From positions 1-8,843 of the forward strand of contig CAZPLZ010000137.1 of NCBI GenBank assembly GCA_964587525.1: a stretch of DNA of 8,843 bases, given 5' to 3'. The stretch is from CAZPLZ01 sp964587525 (GTDB lineage: Bacteria > Oederibacteriota > CAKKQC01). Each line of letters starts with the position of its first letter. Within the stretch, counting starts at the first letter, position 1. The translations under genes and the position numbers were made by a program. Positions 7,501-8,843 of the stretch are shown in pieces. Under the pieces are notes generated by a model. That model saw only the letters and a list, made by a program, of their open reading frames with translations, ran no database searches and had not been told where the DNA came from.

Positions 7501-7814
7501 CCGCCGTCCATAAACAGGACAATGGCATCCGCGCCCTCGAAGGCGCTGTCTTCTTTGGGCCAGCCGTTGAGATGCACGTTCACGCGGAAACCTTTGACCT
7601 GGTCAAGACATTGGTTGAGCAAAAGCATCCCGGCGTTGAATTCGTGCGCCCCAGGACCATGACTGGGCGTGCCAGCCACGAGCACGATGGTCTTCTCCGC
7701 AGCCTGCGCCGCTTGTGCAGAAACGGTGCAGAGGCCTACCGCCAACAGCACCGTGCCTAATCTAACTAAAATAGTCAATCCACATCGTGGGCACTTGCTT
7801 TTCAGCGTGAACAC
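4524..7814 (-). CDS. Secreted ThuA / PVC-type membrane-bound dehydrogenase / HEAT / cytochrome c fusion
   Basis: 1096 residues from the GTG at 7814. A hydrophobic signal or anchor segment spans residues 13-36 and is followed by AQAAQA. Residues about 42-275 are a ThuA (class I amidotransferase-like) domain with GLACLHYAVE, including Cys131 and His133. Residues about 315-715 form the sorbosone-dehydrogenase-like beta-propeller of the 'PVC-type membrane-bound dehydrogenase' family, with NPTNMDIDARGRVWVVE, a calcium-type loop DTDGDGQCD (375-383) and SDVCVAPDGSVFIADWYDP. Residues 722-890 are HEAT-like helical repeats. A polar linker (912-945) leads to a C-terminal heme domain with CLTCH (Cys975, Cys978, His979) and a likely Met ligand in PVSMMSDDL. 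The expected role is oxidation of a sugar or alcohol outside the cytoplasm, passing electrons to the covalent heme. An open frame extends to GTG 7853, but AAGGAGG lies 6 nt before GTG 7814, so the shorter start is chosen. Residues 8-12 (CPRCG) form a CxxC pair just before the hydrophobic segment. Confidence 0.9.
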   Translation of the reverse strand: MFTLKSKCPRCGLTILVRLGTVLLAVGLCTVSAQAAQAAEKTIVLVAGTPSHGPGAHEFNAGMLLLNQCLDQVKGFRVNVHLNGWPKEDSAFEGADAIVLFMDGGGGHPLIRGDRLELIGKLMKKGVGLACLHYAVEVPKNRGGPELLKWIGGYYERDYSINPHWTAEIKRLPRHPITRGVKPFTIRDEWYYHMRFRPRMKGVKPILRATPPDDTRGTVAAREHPGREEILAWVAKRPGGGRGFGFTGAHFHKNWGDENFRKLVLNALLWIAKMEVPASGVESSITPDDLDKNLDPKGKAKRAARSRVSMTPQETLWTMTVADDLEVSLFASEPQLVNPTNMDIDARGRVWVVETANYRKYMIRPEGDRIMILEDTDGDGQCDSYKTFAQDPSIRAPLGICVLGNKVYVAQSPNMLVYTIDESGDKPAGPPAIMFSGFTGENDDHGLHTGVFGPDGRFYFNAGNNAVWGHVINHATGEPVVDSTGSHIGAQGTLYRNVSKEKGAVGYQQGMAFRCDLDGSNFETLGDNFRNNYEVTVDSFGTAWQSDNDDDGNKSCRVNYLMEGGDFGYAGPQGSSWDRDYDLYPDQTTQEAHWHQRFPGVVPNLLVTGAGSPAGICVYEGNLLPERYHGALIHAEAGLNVVRAYLVEPSGAGYRAESVELIKARDRWFRPSDVCVAPDGSVFIADWYDPGVGGHQMGDNQLATLRGRIYRLAPPGHKLVVPKVDLDTISGQIDALCSPNLATCYLAHTKLQRGGSEAIRALRKLYKRSPNQRHRARALWLLARAAGGKSMLQRALKDPNVDIRVAALRAMRLIKMDMVAAAARALKDPSPFVWRELCLAMNYESTERCLDILVALADKYNGRDRWYLEAFGIGCTGREGEVLEAWLERGQNKDQEVAEGIRWRLLKKIPPLPTRSAGADPQTTSPDSKTSRLKKNQAQRTKDNRPLPSLKKLLAMTGDVQAGAKVFRDAKGAKCLTCHRIGKEGIMVGPPLSSIGQKLSRRQLYKAIVTPSASILMGYETWKVETASGEITQGIMVERVGDHVTLKDDQGKYHDIPTVGIVEKTKLPVSMMSDDLVNTMSVQDLVDLVEYLSHLK

Positions 7815-7820
7815 GCAACA

Positions 7821-7827
7821 CCTCCTT
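7821..7827 (-). promoter_or_regulatory. Shine-Dalgarno site that fixes the dehydrogenase start
   Basis: Minus-strand AAGGAGG is 6 nt before GTG 7812-7814. The upstream in-frame GTG at 7853 lacks such a site, so translation most likely starts at 7814, 13 codons later than the longest open frame. Confidence 0.8.
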
Positions 7828-7848
7828 GGCTCTCTGGCCCGCAGCTTA

Positions 7849-7861
7849 GACACCGCGTGTC
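7849..7861. promoter_or_regulatory. Inverted repeat in the divergent intergenic region (operator candidate)
   Basis: GACAC-CGC-GTGTC is a perfect 5-bp-arm palindrome with a 3-bp centre. It sits 34 bp before the dehydrogenase start and 76 bp before the protease start. It could be an operator or a leader hairpin, but 13-bp palindromes also occur by chance. Confidence 0.25.
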
Positions 7862-7925
7862 CATCATCAGTTCAACCTCACCTTTCCAACCTTCCCTTCC
7901 TCCCATCTCCGATACTGCCGCGTAG

Positions 7926-7931
7926 TAGAAT
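7926..7931 (+). promoter_or_regulatory. Candidate -10 box giving a leaderless protease mRNA
   Basis: TAGAAT (5/6 to TATAAT) ends exactly 6 nt before the ATG at 7938, so transcription would begin at or next to the start codon. No Shine-Dalgarno sequence is present. No convincing -35 box is seen; the upstream stretch is a pyrimidine-rich tract (about 7870-7910). Confidence 0.4.
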
Positions 7932-7937
7932 ACTGCT

Positions 7938-8303
7938 ATGGGACTGTTTGAAACAAAGGTACGTGTCGGAGCTATGAGGGATGGCAATCCTGTTCTGACT
8001 GAGGAAGTCAGCCTGCTCGTGGACACCGGCGCCACGTACTCTACCATTCCTGCCACAGTCCTGGACCGGGTTGGCGTTTCCCGCCTTGGCACCCTTCCGG
8101 TGCGTCTTGCCAACGGGACATTTGTTGAGAAGGCCTATGGGGCGGCGCTGATCGAGGTACAGGGCCGCACTGTGGGTGTCACAGTGCTCTTCGGTGAGAC
8201 GAGTGACTACGCGCTGCTGGGTGCAACAACGCTGGAGCAAGCTTCCTTTGCGGTGGACCCGATCGGCCGGCGCCTCGTCGCCGCCACCGCGATCCAAGCC
8301 TAA
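7938..8303 (+). CDS. Retropepsin-like (clan AA) aspartic protease
   Basis: 121 residues, one catalytic-domain length. The active-site motif LLVDTGATYSTIP places the catalytic Asp at residue 29 (D-T-G), and the second hallmark is LLGATTLE at residues 93-100. Retropepsin-type enzymes are homodimers, each subunit supplying one Asp. There is no signal peptide or membrane segment, so a soluble cytoplasmic protein is expected. Such small single-domain proteases are common in environmental bacteria and their substrates are generally unknown. It is divergent from the dehydrogenase gene across a 123-bp intergenic region and has no obvious partner gene. The ATG lacks a ribosome-binding site but follows a -10-like box by 6 nt. 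Fold and active site are clear; the biological role is not. Confidence 0.85.
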   Translation: MGLFETKVRVGAMRDGNPVLTEEVSLLVDTGATYSTIPATVLDRVGVSRLGTLPVRLANGTFVEKAYGAALIEVQGRTVGVTVLFGETSDYALLGATTLEQASFAVDPIGRRLVAATAIQA

Positions 8304-8383
8304 CTACTGTAGTTTAGACGGCTAGGCTCCTCTCGCCTGACATCGGAGACTTACCAGAAAGTAGTATGAATAGATTTAAGTCC

Positions 8384-8843
8384 TCATTTCAAGAATATTC
8401 TATTTCCCTTGTTCTCCTCTGAATCTCCGCCCTTATACTGTCCTGGATTGTTGCCGCGTTCGAAATCCTTCGGGTTCTTCCCCCGATCCACTCCGCGGTC
8501 GTGTGAAGCGGAGGATGTCGCAGAACTTGATGCGGGACTGCCCGCCGTACCACCAGCACCGCTCCCTCGCACCACAGGCTGTCCCACGCCGCCGAGAGCC
8601 GCAGCCACCGCTTCGAGGCTTGGAACCGCTCGGAGGGACACGGTTTTGCGATCCCTCTGCGCCCCATCTTCCGCAAACAGGATGACGACATAGTAGCCAG
8701 GTGGAACAGGCTGCCCTTGCTCGTCCCGCCCGTCCCAGGTCAGCACGTTTTCACCCCAGGTCCCGCCCAGATGGCCCGGCTGGGCTTTCTCGAAAGTCCA
8801 CACACGCCGACTCGTCCTGGGGTTAACCACCATCGCTTTGACG
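8384..8843 (-). CDS. C-terminal part of a FlgD-like Ig-domain protein (gene continues past the right edge)
   Basis: The frame is open to the window edge: codons before the Met at 8833 read V-K-A, continuing a beta strand (VKAMVVNP), so that Met is internal. The first 70 or so visible residues match a FlgD-type Ig domain: a first strand, then GENVLTWDGRDEQGQPVPPGYYVVILFAEDG and RDRKTVSL. This domain is typically the last or near-last module of large secreted or surface proteins. After a short segment (PSLEAVAAALGG) comes a Gly/Ser/Ala-rich linker, then a charged, Asn/Gly-rich tail (RGKNPKDFERGNNPGQYKGG) ending NRIFLK. The domain normally ends such proteins, so the 60-residue disordered tail is unusual. 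Whether the full protein is a protease, adhesin or other secreted enzyme cannot be seen here. The 80-bp gap to the convergent protease gene (8304-8383) shows no convincing terminator. Confidence 0.75.
   Translation of the reverse strand, partial: VKAMVVNPRTSRRVWTFEKAQPGHLGGTWGENVLTWDGRDEQGQPVPPGYYVVILFAEDGAQRDRKTVSLRAVPSLEAVAAALGGVGQPVVRGSGAGGTAGSPASSSATSSASHDRGVDRGKNPKDFERGNNPGQYKGGDSEENKGNRIFLK

Noticed and set aside
7815..7853. N-terminal 13-codon extension of the dehydrogenase from GTG 7853
   Set aside because: No ribosome-binding site precedes it, while AAGGAGG at the ideal distance marks GTG 7814, and the signal segment is complete without the extension.
8302..8314. AACTAC-T-GTAGTT palindrome overlapping the protease stop codon
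   Set aside because: The one-base centre forces a short weak hairpin, the arms are A-T rich and no T run follows; chance is the simpler explanation.
1..8843. CRISPR arrays, insertion sequences, phage genes or integration near the tRNA
   Set aside because: No regularly spaced direct repeats, transposase or integrase motifs were seen, and no duplicated tRNA 3' end that would mark an attachment site.

Overview
The window is bacterial chromosomal DNA, fairly GC-rich (my estimate, high fifties percent). It carries seven complete protein genes, one tRNA gene and one or two genes cut by the window edges. The metabolic genes are a DUF1080 (3-keto-disaccharide hydrolase family) protein with FG-GAP repeats, a sugar epimerase, and a giant ThuA / membrane-bound-dehydrogenase / HEAT / cytochrome c protein. 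This combination is typical of Planctomycetes and relatives (the PVC superphylum) and of several uncultured environmental phyla. The FlgD-like Ig C-terminus at the right edge fits the same kind of genome. I cannot name a genus.

Layout, left to right. Positions 1-178 hold at most the tail of a + strand gene. A small membrane-anchored repeat protein (179-601, -) lies just downstream of a tRNA-Ser(UGA) gene (634-718, -). A predicted lipoprotein of the CC0125/CC1285 type (782-1366, +) converges on the DUF1080/FG-GAP gene (1372-3219, -). That gene follows the epimerase gene (3221-4078, -) with a single base between stop and start, so the two form a translationally coupled pair. A small ribbon-helix-helix (RHH) antitoxin-like gene (4185-4487, +) sits between this pair and the 1096-residue dehydrogenase gene (4524-7814, -). 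Divergent from the latter is a retropepsin-like aspartic protease gene (7938-8303, +). The right edge holds the C-terminal part of a FlgD-like Ig-domain protein (8384-8843, -).

Functional reading. The three large minus-strand genes look like a carbohydrate-oxidation locus. A secreted, cytochrome-linked dehydrogenase carries an N-terminal ThuA module. A cytoplasmic epimerase has the complete metal-binding and catalytic set of the D-tagatose/D-psicose 3-epimerase family. A secreted DUF1080 protein belongs to a family now linked to 3-keto-glycoside hydrolysis. A route through 3-keto sugars is therefore plausible, but the substrate is unknown and this is inference from family membership.

The most distinctive non-coding signal lies in front of the RHH gene. 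A four-base half-site recurs every 8 bp (CCAT, ATGG, ATGG, ATGG), overlapping a -10-like box and the start codon, as expected of an RHH autoregulatory operator. The same gene has a probable one-base frameshift near its 3' end. Both this gene and the protease gene have a -10-like box exactly 6 nt before the ATG and no ribosome-binding site, suggesting leaderless mRNAs.
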